A DNA stretch of 64,000 nucleotides from Streptomyces genisteinicus (GTDB taxonomy: Bacteria; Actinomycetota; Actinomycetes; Streptomycetales; Streptomycetaceae), in contig NZ_CP060825.1 of NCBI RefSeq assembly GCF_014489615.1, positions 248,001-312,000 on the forward strand, read 5' to 3'. Every line of letters begins with the position of its first letter. Position 1 is the first letter of the stretch. Shown here in pieces: positions 25,086-32,292 of the stretch. The notes under the pieces were generated by a model. The model had not been told where the DNA came from. It did not search any database and saw only the letters and a list, made by a program, of their open reading frames with translations. The position numbers and the translations under genes were made by a program.

Positions 25086-26396
25086 TCATCCGTAGAGCGT
25101 GTGGGCGTCGCCCTTGAAGAGCGGGGTGGCCTTCCTGGTCAGGTCGAGGGGCGTGAATCGCAGGCCGGTGCCGTTGAATGCGTGGACGGTGCGGGTCGCG
25201 GGCTCGACGGCGAGGAGGTCGCCCAGGCCGTCGCCGTCCCAGTCGCCACCGCCGACGAGTTCGCTGTAGCGCTGGAAGCCGCCGCCGAGGCGTTCGCGAG
25301 TGGTGAACGTGCCGTCGCCCTTGCCCAGGTACAGCCACAGGACGCCGGCCTTGTCCCGGGCGACCAGGTCGCCGGCGGGGCCGCCGGCGATGTTCCCGAC
25401 GGCGGTGATCTGGTTGTAGATCTGCCAGCCGCCGCCCACCCGCTTGCGCGCGGCGAAGGGAGCGGCGGTGTCCCCGGTGGACTTGTAGAGCCACAGGACG
25501 CCGGAGGTGTCGGCGGCGACGACGTCGGACCGGCCGTCGCCCACCAGGTCGCTGCCGCCCGCGATGTGGTGGTAGACCTGCCAGCCGCCGCCCACCCGCG
25601 AACGCGGCTCCAGGTACTCCGGCGTGCTGCCGCCGTTGCCGCGGTAGAGCCAGAGCACGCCGGTGCGGTCGCGCACCACAAAGTCGGAATGAGCACTTCC
25701 GGCGACGTCGCCGGTGACCTCCAGGCGGTCGAAGGCGTCCCATCCCCGGCCCGACCAGAAGTCGCTCCGGCCCACGCCGCCGCGGTAGGAGCCCTCTCCG
25801 TGGAGCCGGGCGTCGGCGCCGACCGCCAGCAGGTCGAAGACGCCGTCGTCGTCGAAGCCGTGGGCACGGGGGGTACGGGTCCCGGTGAAGGAGCCGGAGC
25901 GCGTCAGGACCGGGTCACCGCCCTGGGCCGGGGTCGCGGTCAGGGTCCACGTGTACGTGCCGGAGTTGGCGGCGAAGGTCGCGGCCGTGCCGTCCGGGTC
26001 CGGGTACGAGAACGTACCGTCCCACGTGAAGCGGCACGGGGTGCCGGTACCCGTTCCGCCCTGACCGCCGTGGGTGCGGAGGAAGGTGACGCTGTCGCCC
26101 GTCCGCGCGTTCCGCAGGGTGAAACGGACCAGGACCTCGCCCGCGTCCAGATCGAACACGAAGTCCAGGGCGGAGGTCCTGTCCAGGTCGATCGTGCCGG
26201 TCGGCACCTGCGCCGGAATCTCCTCACCGGACCCCGCGGACGGCACTGTGGCGGCAGGCGGTGCGTCCGCCACCGCGGCACCTCCGGCGGCGGCCGCGGG
26301 GGCGGCCAGGAGGCCGGAGCCCAGGGTGACGGCCAGGGCGGTGGCGGTGGCAGCGGCGAGGCGCCGCCGCCGGACAGCGGTGGAAGGCAAGGGCAC
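25086..26396 (-). CDS. Secreted FG-GAP/VCBS-repeat protein
   Basis: This 436-residue exported protein uses a GTG at 26396. An RRRR-containing n-region and hydrophobic stretch to about residue 36 (ending AAPAAAAGG) form a signal peptide, and the twin-arginine-like basic cluster is notable but lacks a proper motif. A beta-sandwich-like region (residues 60-185) precedes a run of FG-GAP-type propeller blades. Repeats such as DLVARDKAGVLWLYLGKGDGTF and GDWDGDGLGDLLAVE contain calcium-binding DxDGDG loops. Such proteins are common secreted adhesins or lectin-like factors in Streptomyces. The start is the least certain part, since an ATG at 26474 is also in frame. Confidence 0.8.
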   Translation of the reverse strand: MPLPSTAVRRRRLAAATATALAVTLGSGLLAAPAAAAGGAAVADAPPAATVPSAGSGEEIPAQVPTGTIDLDRTSALDFVFDLDAGEVLVRFTLRNARTGDSVTFLRTHGGQGGTGTGTPCRFTWDGTFSYPDPDGTAATFAANSGTYTWTLTATPAQGGDPVLTRSGSFTGTRTPRAHGFDDDGVFDLLAVGADARLHGEGSYRGGVGRSDFWSGRGWDAFDRLEVTGDVAGSAHSDFVVRDRTGVLWLYRGNGGSTPEYLEPRSRVGGGWQVYHHIAGGSDLVGDGRSDVVAADTSGVLWLYKSTGDTAAPFAARKRVGGGWQIYNQITAVGNIAGGPAGDLVARDKAGVLWLYLGKGDGTFTTRERLGGGFQRYSELVGGGDWDGDGLGDLLAVEPATRTVHAFNGTGLRFTPLDLTRKATPLFKGDAHTLYG

Positions 26397-26962
26397 TCCA
26401 GAGGAACGGGCGGCGCACGAACGCGAGAACGAACAACCGGATGAACGGACGACCTGACGACCGGACGAAGACATGACGCCCGAGGCGCACGGAAGGTTGC
26501 GCCGGAGAAGCTCCGTCCGCGCAGTCACGACCGGAGCAGCCCTCGCCCCGGCCAGGATGTGCGAGCGCCCGTGGCCGCGGGGGCCGGAGCACGGGCGGCC
26601 CCCGCGTGGCGCGGTCACGGGACGGGTCGGACAGATACGAACTAACCGGGTTGGACGGTTCGAGACGAACTAGATCGGATGTGTCGGGACGAATCGGGTT
26701 GAACCGATGAGGTCAGGCCAGGGCGAGGCAGTCAAGTCAGCACAAACACGGCTGAATCGGCAGGTGGTGGCTCGACAGCGGGGGACCGGGGCGCCCGGCC
26801 GCCGAAGGGAGCCGGGCGGGCGCGGCCCGGCCGTGCCGTGTCCGGCACAGCGGCGTGCGCCACGGATCGGCGGCCCCGGTAGCGTGACGATCTGCCGCCC
26901 GGAGTGCCCGTGCGGCCCGGCTGGTCCGCGCGCGGACCCCGGCGGAATGGAACGAGGCTGCG
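26397..26962. other. Divergent intergenic region, locally less GC-rich
   Basis: The 566 bases between the FG-GAP gene and the FKBP gene have two unusual stretches. One is a run of gaac/cgga-type short repeats at about 26415-26475. The other is a less GC-rich patch at about 26630-26760 with recurring cggg(a/t)..gaac units and an imperfect palindrome (atcgggttgaaccgat). Promoters for both flanking genes should lie here. No coding sequence is convincing. Confidence 0.5.
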
Positions 26963-27370
26963 ATGACTGAACGGACGAAGCCCGAGGTCCGCGTTCCGGA
27001 GGGTGACGTTCCCACCGAGTTGACCGTCCGGGACCTGATCGTCGGAGACGGCCCCGAGGTGAAGCCGGGCATGGTGGTCAAGGTGCACTACGTCGGGGTG
27101 ACGGCCGAGTCCGGGAAGGAGTTCGACGCCTCCTGGGACCGTGGCGAACCGTTCAAGTTCGCCCTGGGCGCCGGCAGGGTCATCAAGGGCTGGGACCGCG
27201 GCGTCAGGGGGATGAAGGTCGGCGGCCGGCGCGAGATCGTCGTCCCCCCTCGCCTCGGCTACGGCAAGGAGTCGCCCTCGCCCCTGATTCCGGCGGGCTC
27301 CACGCTGGTCTTCGTGGTGGACCTGGTGGACTCCTACTCCGGCCCGGCCGGGTGGAGCAGCGCCCGTTGA
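26963..27370 (+). CDS. FKBP-type peptidyl-prolyl cis-trans isomerase
   Basis: This 135-residue cytosolic single-domain FKBP shows VKVHYVGVTAESGKEFDASWDRGEPFKFALG, GRVIKGWDRGVRGMKVGGRREIVVPPRLGYG and STLVFVVDLVD, which hold most of the conserved pocket residues (Tyr, Phe, Asp, Val-Ile, Trp, Tyr, Phe). It catalyses proline isomerisation during protein folding. The ATG at 26963 has a weak GAGG upstream. There is no signal peptide. Monocistronic by context. Confidence 0.94.
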   Translation: MTERTKPEVRVPEGDVPTELTVRDLIVGDGPEVKPGMVVKVHYVGVTAESGKEFDASWDRGEPFKFALGAGRVIKGWDRGVRGMKVGGRREIVVPPRLGYGKESPSPLIPAGSTLVFVVDLVDSYSGPAGWSSAR

Positions 27371-27784
27371 CGTGATCGCCTCGCGCGGCTCCGGACCGCG
27401 CGTCACAGCCCCGCGCGACCGTGCGCGCCGGTGCGGGGGCACCGGGAGCGGCCGGGGAACGCGCGGCACCCCGACCTCAGGGCATATGCGGCGCCTCGGG
27501 CGGTGCGGACCGCCGTGCGTGCGTCGTCGCAGGCCGGGAGCGGTGGGCGGACGGAGAGGGCCCCACGGGAGAGGGCGTGCCGGAGGCCTCCCTGGCGTGC
27601 ACGACGCCGGGTGTGTCACGCTGGGCGGACAAGAGACTGAGCCGCCGTCACCGAGACCGGCTCCTTTGGATTCACGGACGTTGCCCCCCACACGGGCATC
27701 CGGGATCCGCCATAGTCGTCGGCCCGCACCGCCGGGCCGCCTCGTCTGTGGGCTCTCAACCCCCCGGAGAGGGGGCCGCCCACC
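27371..27784. other. Intergenic region without supported gene
   Basis: This 414-base interval lies between the FKBP and STAS genes on the same strand. I see no coding sequence with a credible start signal and no strong hairpin. A slightly AT-richer patch near 27655-27680 may contain the STAS promoter. Confidence 0.4.
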
Positions 27785-28111
27785 ATGAACGTCACCACGG
27801 AGATCCACGGCGCCGCCGCCACGTTGACGCCCCACGGAGACATCGACTTCCAGCACCTCGCCCAGCTGCGCGCCAGCGTGGACCGGCTTCCGCCGGCCGT
27901 GACGGCCGTGGCGTGGGACCTGCGCGACGCCCCTTTCATCGACGTGGCCGGCCTCCACCTCCTCAACACCCCGGGCGATCCTCAGCGCGCGACCAGCATC
28001 ACCAACCTGCACCCCCAGCACCGCAGGCTGCTCACCGTCGCCTGCGAGGTGTTCCCCGAAGCGGACTTCGACCGCTACCTGCACGGGCCGGGCGCGGTGC
28101 GCGCCGCCTGA
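27785..28111 (+). CDS. STAS-domain protein lacking the phosphorylatable serine
   Basis: This 108-residue STAS protein has LTPHGDIDFQHLAQLRASVDRLP and AVAWDLRDAPFIDVAGLHLL, the anti-sigma-antagonist fold. In active antagonists the loop reads D-S-x-G. Here it is D-V-A-G, so the regulatory Ser is replaced by Val and kinase control is not expected. It may be constitutively active, a decoy or a structural partner. No anti-sigma kinase is adjacent. Confidence 0.82.
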   Translation: MNVTTEIHGAAATLTPHGDIDFQHLAQLRASVDRLPPAVTAVAWDLRDAPFIDVAGLHLLNTPGDPQRATSITNLHPQHRRLLTVACEVFPEADFDRYLHGPGAVRAA

Positions 28112-28203
28112 CGGGGCACGATCGGCCCGGCGGCCGCGCGGGTGCGCACGCTCCGCGGCGCGGGCGGACGCACGGCGGCCCGCACATCGCGGCCCGCGGG
28201 GCG

Positions 28204-28602
28204 TCAGCGCCGCACCAGGCGGTGCAGGGCCCAGCGGGCGGGCAGGCTGTACGCGGCGACGACGAGGGCCGGGCCCTCCAGCCGCAGCGTGGTGGCCGCC
28301 CCTCCCCCGTCGTCGTGCACGGCGTGGTGCAGCCGCATGCGCAGCGGTCCTGCGCTGACACGCCAGCTCCACTCCCGTTCCTCCTCGTCGACGGATTCGA
28401 CGACGAATTCGACGACGAAGGCGACGGAGAACCCGAGCCGGGAGACGACCGTGCCCCGCAGTCCGGGCGCGATCCGGTCCCCGTCCGTCCGGACCGCGGC
28501 GATGCCGGGCGACCACGTCGCCCAGCGGGCGGGAAAGACGTACCGCGCCCAGACGACACCGGCCGCGGCGGGCCCACGGGCCCGGAGGGTGAGAACCGTC
28601 AT
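28204..28602 (-). CDS. SRPBCC-family protein
   Basis: This 132-residue helix-grip-fold protein has VVWARYVFPARWATWSPGIAAV at the start, PGLRGTVVSRLG in the middle and a long C-terminal helix with ALHRLVRR. The ATG at 28602 follows AAGGAG at proper spacing. The family binds hydrophobic ligands, and members include polyketide cyclases. No partner gene suggests a ligand. It is convergent with the STAS gene. Confidence 0.78.
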   Translation of the reverse strand: MTVLTLRARGPAAAGVVWARYVFPARWATWSPGIAAVRTDGDRIAPGLRGTVVSRLGFSVAFVVEFVVESVDEEEREWSWRVSAGPLRMRLHHAVHDDGGGAATTLRLEGPALVVAAYSLPARWALHRLVRR

Positions 28603-28720
28603 CGCCACAACTCCTTCCACCGGGCGTGGACGCGCCGGATGCGTCCACGCCCCTCACCCAAGGGCAGCACGGCGCGGGCCGGCGGGCCGCCCGGCGCGAC
28701 GGCTTCGCAGCCGCGCTTCG

Positions 28721-29692
28721 TCACGGACGCGCGCCGCCGGGACACGGTGGGAGGGCTCGGCCGGTAGCCGGGACGGGAGACGGGGTGCGCTCCCCCGCCG
28801 TCGGACGGACCGCCGCGAAGGACGTGACGAGTTCGTCCAGAAGCGGTGCCGCGCGGGGGTGCGGCGCCCGGCCCGGGGTGATCGCGTAGATGCCCCGGGT
28901 CGGGGGGTCGACGAGGCGGACGGTGGTGACGTCGGCCCGCAGGGCTCCGGTCAGCAGCCCGGGGATCAGCGCCACGGCGTGACCGGTGGCGACGAGGGCC
29001 AGTTTGCCGGGCAGGTCGGCGGCGGCGAGGTCGACACGGGCCACCACGCCGGCGCGGGCGGCATGAAGGCGCAGGAGCGCCGCGGAGCCGTCGTTGTCCT
29101 CGGCCCAGATCTCGTCGGCCAGTTCCCCGATACGCACGGGGCCGTGCCCGGCACGCGGATGGCCGGCGGGCAGGACGACCACCATCTCGTCCAGGCCGAG
29201 GAACCGCAGGGCGACCCGCGGGTCGGCCGGGAGCCCCGGCGGTGCGTCGGTGACGACGGCGACGTCGAGGTCTCCGGCGACCACACGGCCGTGCAGCTGC
29301 GCGCTCAGAGCGGGCAGCAGGCTCCACCGGACGGGCCCGGTCCGCCGCAGCAGGCCCCGGACGGCTTCGGGCACGACCCCGGCGGCGAGCGACGGTGTCG
29401 CCCCGATGGCCAGGGGCCGGTCGCCCGGCCCCTCATGTGCGTCCCGCGCGGCGCGGACGGCGCGGTCGGCCTCGTTGAGTGTGGCCAGGGCATGCCGGCG
29501 GAACACCTCGCCGGCAGGCGTCGGACGCACTCCCCGGGCGTGGCGCTCCATCAGGGGCACGCCGAGCTGTCGCTCCAGTCCGGCGATCTGCCGGGACACG
29601 GCCGACTGCGTGTGGTTCAGCTCGGCGGCAGCCGCCGACAGCGAACCGGCCCGGCACACGGTGACGAACGTCCGCCACACCGTCAGATCCAT
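28721..29692 (-). CDS. LysR-family transcriptional regulator
   Basis: This 323-residue regulator has an N-terminal winged HTH (MDLTVWRTFVTVCRAGSLSAAAAELNHTQSAVSRQIAGLERQLG) and a periplasmic-binding-like effector domain from about residue 90. The C-terminal 25 residues are low-complexity. The start ATG at 29692 is 106 bases from the divergent dehydrogenase gene, and palindromic candidate sites fill the gap. By LysR convention it should regulate that gene and itself, responding to a substrate or product of the enzyme. Confidence 0.92.
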   Translation of the reverse strand: MDLTVWRTFVTVCRAGSLSAAAAELNHTQSAVSRQIAGLERQLGVPLMERHARGVRPTPAGEVFRRHALATLNEADRAVRAARDAHEGPGDRPLAIGATPSLAAGVVPEAVRGLLRRTGPVRWSLLPALSAQLHGRVVAGDLDVAVVTDAPPGLPADPRVALRFLGLDEMVVVLPAGHPRAGHGPVRIGELADEIWAEDNDGSAALLRLHAARAGVVARVDLAAADLPGKLALVATGHAVALIPGLLTGALRADVTTVRLVDPPTRGIYAITPGRAPHPRAAPLLDELVTSFAAVRPTAGERTPSPVPATGRALPPCPGGARP

Positions 29693-29713
29693 GGGGACTC
29701 CATGCGCGGCAGT

Positions 29714-29771
29714 ATGCCGAACGGCATGCGGGAGCCGCAGGGCTGCCATGCGAAATCTGCGCTTGTCGCAT
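29714..29771. promoter_or_regulatory. Candidate LysR binding sites
   Basis: Two palindromes lie between the divergent genes: ATGCC-N4-GGCAT at 29714-29727 and ATGCGA-N12-TCGCAT at 29748-29771. LysR proteins typically bind a recognition and an activation site of this kind, often with a T-N11-A core. Assignment rests on position and symmetry. Confidence 0.5.
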
Positions 29772-29798
29772 CGGCCGGGGACCGCGACTGTGGTCCGC

Positions 29799-30995
29799 AT
29801 GACGACACCGCACACGATCGCCGTCCTCGGCCTGGGGCGCATGGGCGGCGCGATCGCGACACGACTGGCCGCCGGGGACCGGGACGTCGTCGGCTGGACG
29901 CGCTCGGGACGCGCAGCGGGCACCGTCCGGACGACCGGCGACCCGAACGAGGCCGTGGCGCAGGCGGACCTCGTCCTTCTGGCGCTGTTCGACGGCCCGG
30001 CCTGCCGGCAGGTCCTCGACGGCGTCCGCGGCTCGCTGCGTGCGGGCACGGTCGTGCTCAACACCAGCACCGTCGGGCCCGGTGAGGCGGCCGGCCTGGC
30101 CCGTCGGTGGGGCCCGGACTACGTCCACGCGCCCCTGCTCGGGTCGGTGCCGGCAGCCGCCGCCGGCACCCTGCGGATCCTCGCCGCCGCCGACGGGAGC
30201 ACTCTCGACCGGGTCCGGCCCGTCCTGGAGTCGCTGGGCACCGTCCGGCCCGCTGAGGACGCCTGGACCGCCGCCGCGCTCAAGCTGATCGCCAACAACA
30301 GCCTGGCGGGCGCGGTGCTCGCCCTGCGTGACGCGCTGCGGCAGGCCGCCGCCCTCGGCCTGCCGCGCGACCAGGCCCTTGACGTCCTCGAACTCGGCCA
30401 GCTCGGCGGCCTGGTGGCCCGCAAGCGGCCCTTCCTCCTCGGTGCGGCCGCGGCAGACGACGCCGAGTTCACGATCGGCGCGCTGACGAAGGACATGGAC
30501 CTGCTGGCCACCGCGACGGACACCCCCTTGCGCAGCGCGACAGGACTGGCCGGCGCCCCCGGCGACCGCGAGGCCGACATCGCGGTCGCCGCCACGGCCC
30601 CGGCCCCCGACGACGCCGTACTCCGCCCCCTCCGCGCCTATATCCGCGGACACGCCACCGGCGATCCCGCCCATTTCCGCGACGCGTTCCTGCCCACGGC
30701 CCATGTCGAAGGGATGCGGGACGGCGCGTTCGTCTCCTGGGGCCTGGACGAGTACTGCGCCCTCTTCCCCGGCCGGCCGGCCGCGGACGAGGCCACCCGC
30801 ACCCGCCGGATCGACGCCGTCGACGTCCACGGCACCGTGGCGACGGCGACCATGACGCTCGCGCACGGGGCGGACACGTTCACCGACGTCTTCCTGCTGG
30901 TCCTCGCCGACGGGGGCTGGCGGATCGCCAACAAGGCGTACCACCGTCACGTCCGAGGCAGCCGGGCGGTGCGCGGCTCCGCCGGCGGCGGATGA
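29799..30995 (+). CDS. Fusion: 3-hydroxyisobutyrate dehydrogenase-like reductase plus NTF2-like domain
   Basis: This 398-residue protein has an N-terminal Rossmann domain (IAVLGLGRMGGAIATRLA, then TVVLNTSTVGPGEAAGLA) with the catalytic-lysine helix AALKLIANN near residue 165. This is the beta-hydroxyacid dehydrogenase/imine reductase arrangement. From about residue 265 a second domain begins. It reads LRAYIRGHATGDPAHFRDAFLPTAHVEGM and ends with DTFTDVFLLVLADGGWRIANKAYHRH, an NTF2/lumazine-binding-like fold. The fusion may couple reduction with product binding. Divergent from the LysR gene, which is the likely regulator. Confidence 0.82.
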   Translation: MTTPHTIAVLGLGRMGGAIATRLAAGDRDVVGWTRSGRAAGTVRTTGDPNEAVAQADLVLLALFDGPACRQVLDGVRGSLRAGTVVLNTSTVGPGEAAGLARRWGPDYVHAPLLGSVPAAAAGTLRILAAADGSTLDRVRPVLESLGTVRPAEDAWTAAALKLIANNSLAGAVLALRDALRQAAALGLPRDQALDVLELGQLGGLVARKRPFLLGAAAADDAEFTIGALTKDMDLLATATDTPLRSATGLAGAPGDREADIAVAATAPAPDDAVLRPLRAYIRGHATGDPAHFRDAFLPTAHVEGMRDGAFVSWGLDEYCALFPGRPAADEATRTRRIDAVDVHGTVATATMTLAHGADTFTDVFLLVLADGGWRIANKAYHRHVRGSRAVRGSAGGG

Positions 30996-31138
30996 CGGCA
31001 GCGCACCGGTGGCGACCACGCCGCAGAGCACGGCAGCGCCCGGCGGCCGCGGCCGCGGTCGCGATCGGGCAGGAGCGGCCGGGCACGACGCCTCCGGCCC
31101 GGGGCCCCGTCGGGACGAGGGTCTGGAAGCATGGCTCC

Positions 31139-31471
31139 ATGGAAGAAGAGGCCATTCCCGTTCTCCGCGTCACGGACGCCGCGGCAGCGGTCGTCTGGTA
31201 CGAGCGGCTGGGTTTCGCGCAACAGTGGGAACACCGCTTCGAACCCGGATTTCCCGCGTTCGTCGAGGTCGCCCGGGGCGGAGTGCGGCTGTTCCTGTCG
31301 GAGCACGAAGGCGACGCCCGTCCCGACACGTTGGTGTATCTCCGCGTGCGGGATGTCGACTCCGTCGCCCGCGAGTTCGGTGTCCGGGCGGAGGATGTTC
31401 CGTGGGGGCGTGAGACCGAGCTGCGCGACCCCGACGGCAACCGTCTGCGGATCGCGACACCCCCGGAGTGA
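31139..31471 (+). CDS. VOC-superfamily (glyoxalase/bleomycin resistance-like) protein
   Basis: This 110-residue single VOC unit has VLRVTDAAAAVVWYERLGF at the start, FVEVARGGVRLFLSEHEGD in the middle and ETELRDPDGNRLRIATP at the end. It resembles bleomycin-resistance-type members, which bind drugs and do not catalyse. Metal ligands are incomplete, which also fits. The ATG at 31139 is chosen because upstream codons are not family-like. The nearest hairpin terminator is at 31634. Confidence 0.88.
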   Translation: MEEEAIPVLRVTDAAAAVVWYERLGFAQQWEHRFEPGFPAFVEVARGGVRLFLSEHEGDARPDTLVYLRVRDVDSVAREFGVRAEDVPWGRETELRDPDGNRLRIATPPE

Positions 31472-31633
31472 CGTGTACCGACCGCTCCTGAACGGGGGTC
31501 GGGCATGTGCGCGTGGCATACGGCCCGGACCACGCGTCCTTCGTCGACGCGGACTCCGCATCGGGCACCCGCGCTCCCTGTCGCCTGGAACCCGAGGAGC
31601 GGTGTCGCGACGGGCCGCAGGCCGGCTCCGCCC

Positions 31634-31661
31634 GGAAGGGGCCGCGCCAACGGCCCCTTCC
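31634..31661. terminator. Hairpin terminator
   Basis: A perfect 11-base-pair stem (ggaaggggccg at 31634-31644, cggccccttcc at 31651-31661) with a 6-base loop is followed by ttt. It is the first strong hairpin downstream of the VOC gene and separates it from the NACHT unit. Confidence 0.75.
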
Positions 31662-32073
31662 TTTCCTGCGCAGGGGCCCGGACCGCCGGTTCCCGCACCT
31701 GGGGAGGATCAAATCTTCAGAGATGTGATCTCAGGGGGAGTATGCGCTGGTCCGGAATTGTTCAACACCGGGTCTTGTTCGGCATCGCGTCCCACTCGTC
31801 GCGGCCGGCCTGATCAGGCACAACATCCGCCGGCAGCCGTTGTTCACGGCACGGGAGGCCGCCGAACCCTTTGTTCAGCGAACTTTCACAATCGGACATT
31901 CCCTGCAATGTGCCCTCATTCCGCCACTGTTCGGAGTGTGTGCCGCCGGGCATGCTTCGAGAGCGTCCACCGGTCGGCTGCGAGACCGGAGCGGCACGGC
32001 GGCAGCGCCAACTGCCCCGCGCCGCGGATGTGCACTTCCTCTGTTCCGGACCGCCGTCTTCGAGGAGTTGCTC
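31662..32073. other. AT-richer leader region before the NACHT unit
   Basis: The base composition drops between about 31690 and 31930, unusual in this window. It contains gatctcag-type and gttcagcgaac palindromic segments. A 23-codon frame at 31742-31813 begins MRWSGIVQHRVLFG after GGGGGAG and could be a leader peptide, but I do not call it a gene. The promoter of the following two-gene unit should be here. Confidence 0.5.
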
Positions 32074-32289
32074 ATGTCCCGTGTCCTCCATCCCTCCCAG
32101 GGTCCCGGCCGACTGCCGTGGCCCGTGTCCGTCAAGGTGACAGTGATCGTTCTGGTCGGGGCGGCGACCGCGGTGCTGACCGCGCTCGGGTCCACGGCGG
32201 CCGCCTCGCTGGCGGTGATCGTCATGGTGACGTCGACCGGCCTCGACATCGCCCGCCGCCTCACCCCTCCCGGCGAGCAGGCGCGGTAG
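32074..32289 (+). CDS. 71-residue membrane protein preceding the NACHT gene
   Basis: This small protein begins MSRVLHPSQGPGRLPWPVSV and has two hydrophobic helices (about residues 20-40 and 42-58) and a polar end. The ATG at 32074 follows GAGGAG. Its stop is three bases before the NACHT gene start, so the two genes are almost certainly co-transcribed and translationally linked. No family is known to me, and a role as membrane partner of the NACHT protein is inferred. Confidence 0.68.
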   Translation: MSRVLHPSQGPGRLPWPVSVKVTVIVLVGAATAVLTALGSTAAASLAVIVMVTSTGLDIARRLTPPGEQAR

Positions 32290-32292
32290 ACG

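Noticed and set aside
26707..26970. Plus-strand frame before the FKBP gene
   Set aside because: Pro/Arg/Gly-rich translation without domain or ribosome site, overlapping the FKBP start region.
31742..31813. 23-codon leader peptide before the NACHT unit
   Set aside because: It has a G-rich ribosome-site-like sequence but spacing is tight and nothing in the peptide suggests attenuation, so it is mentioned only in the leader entry.
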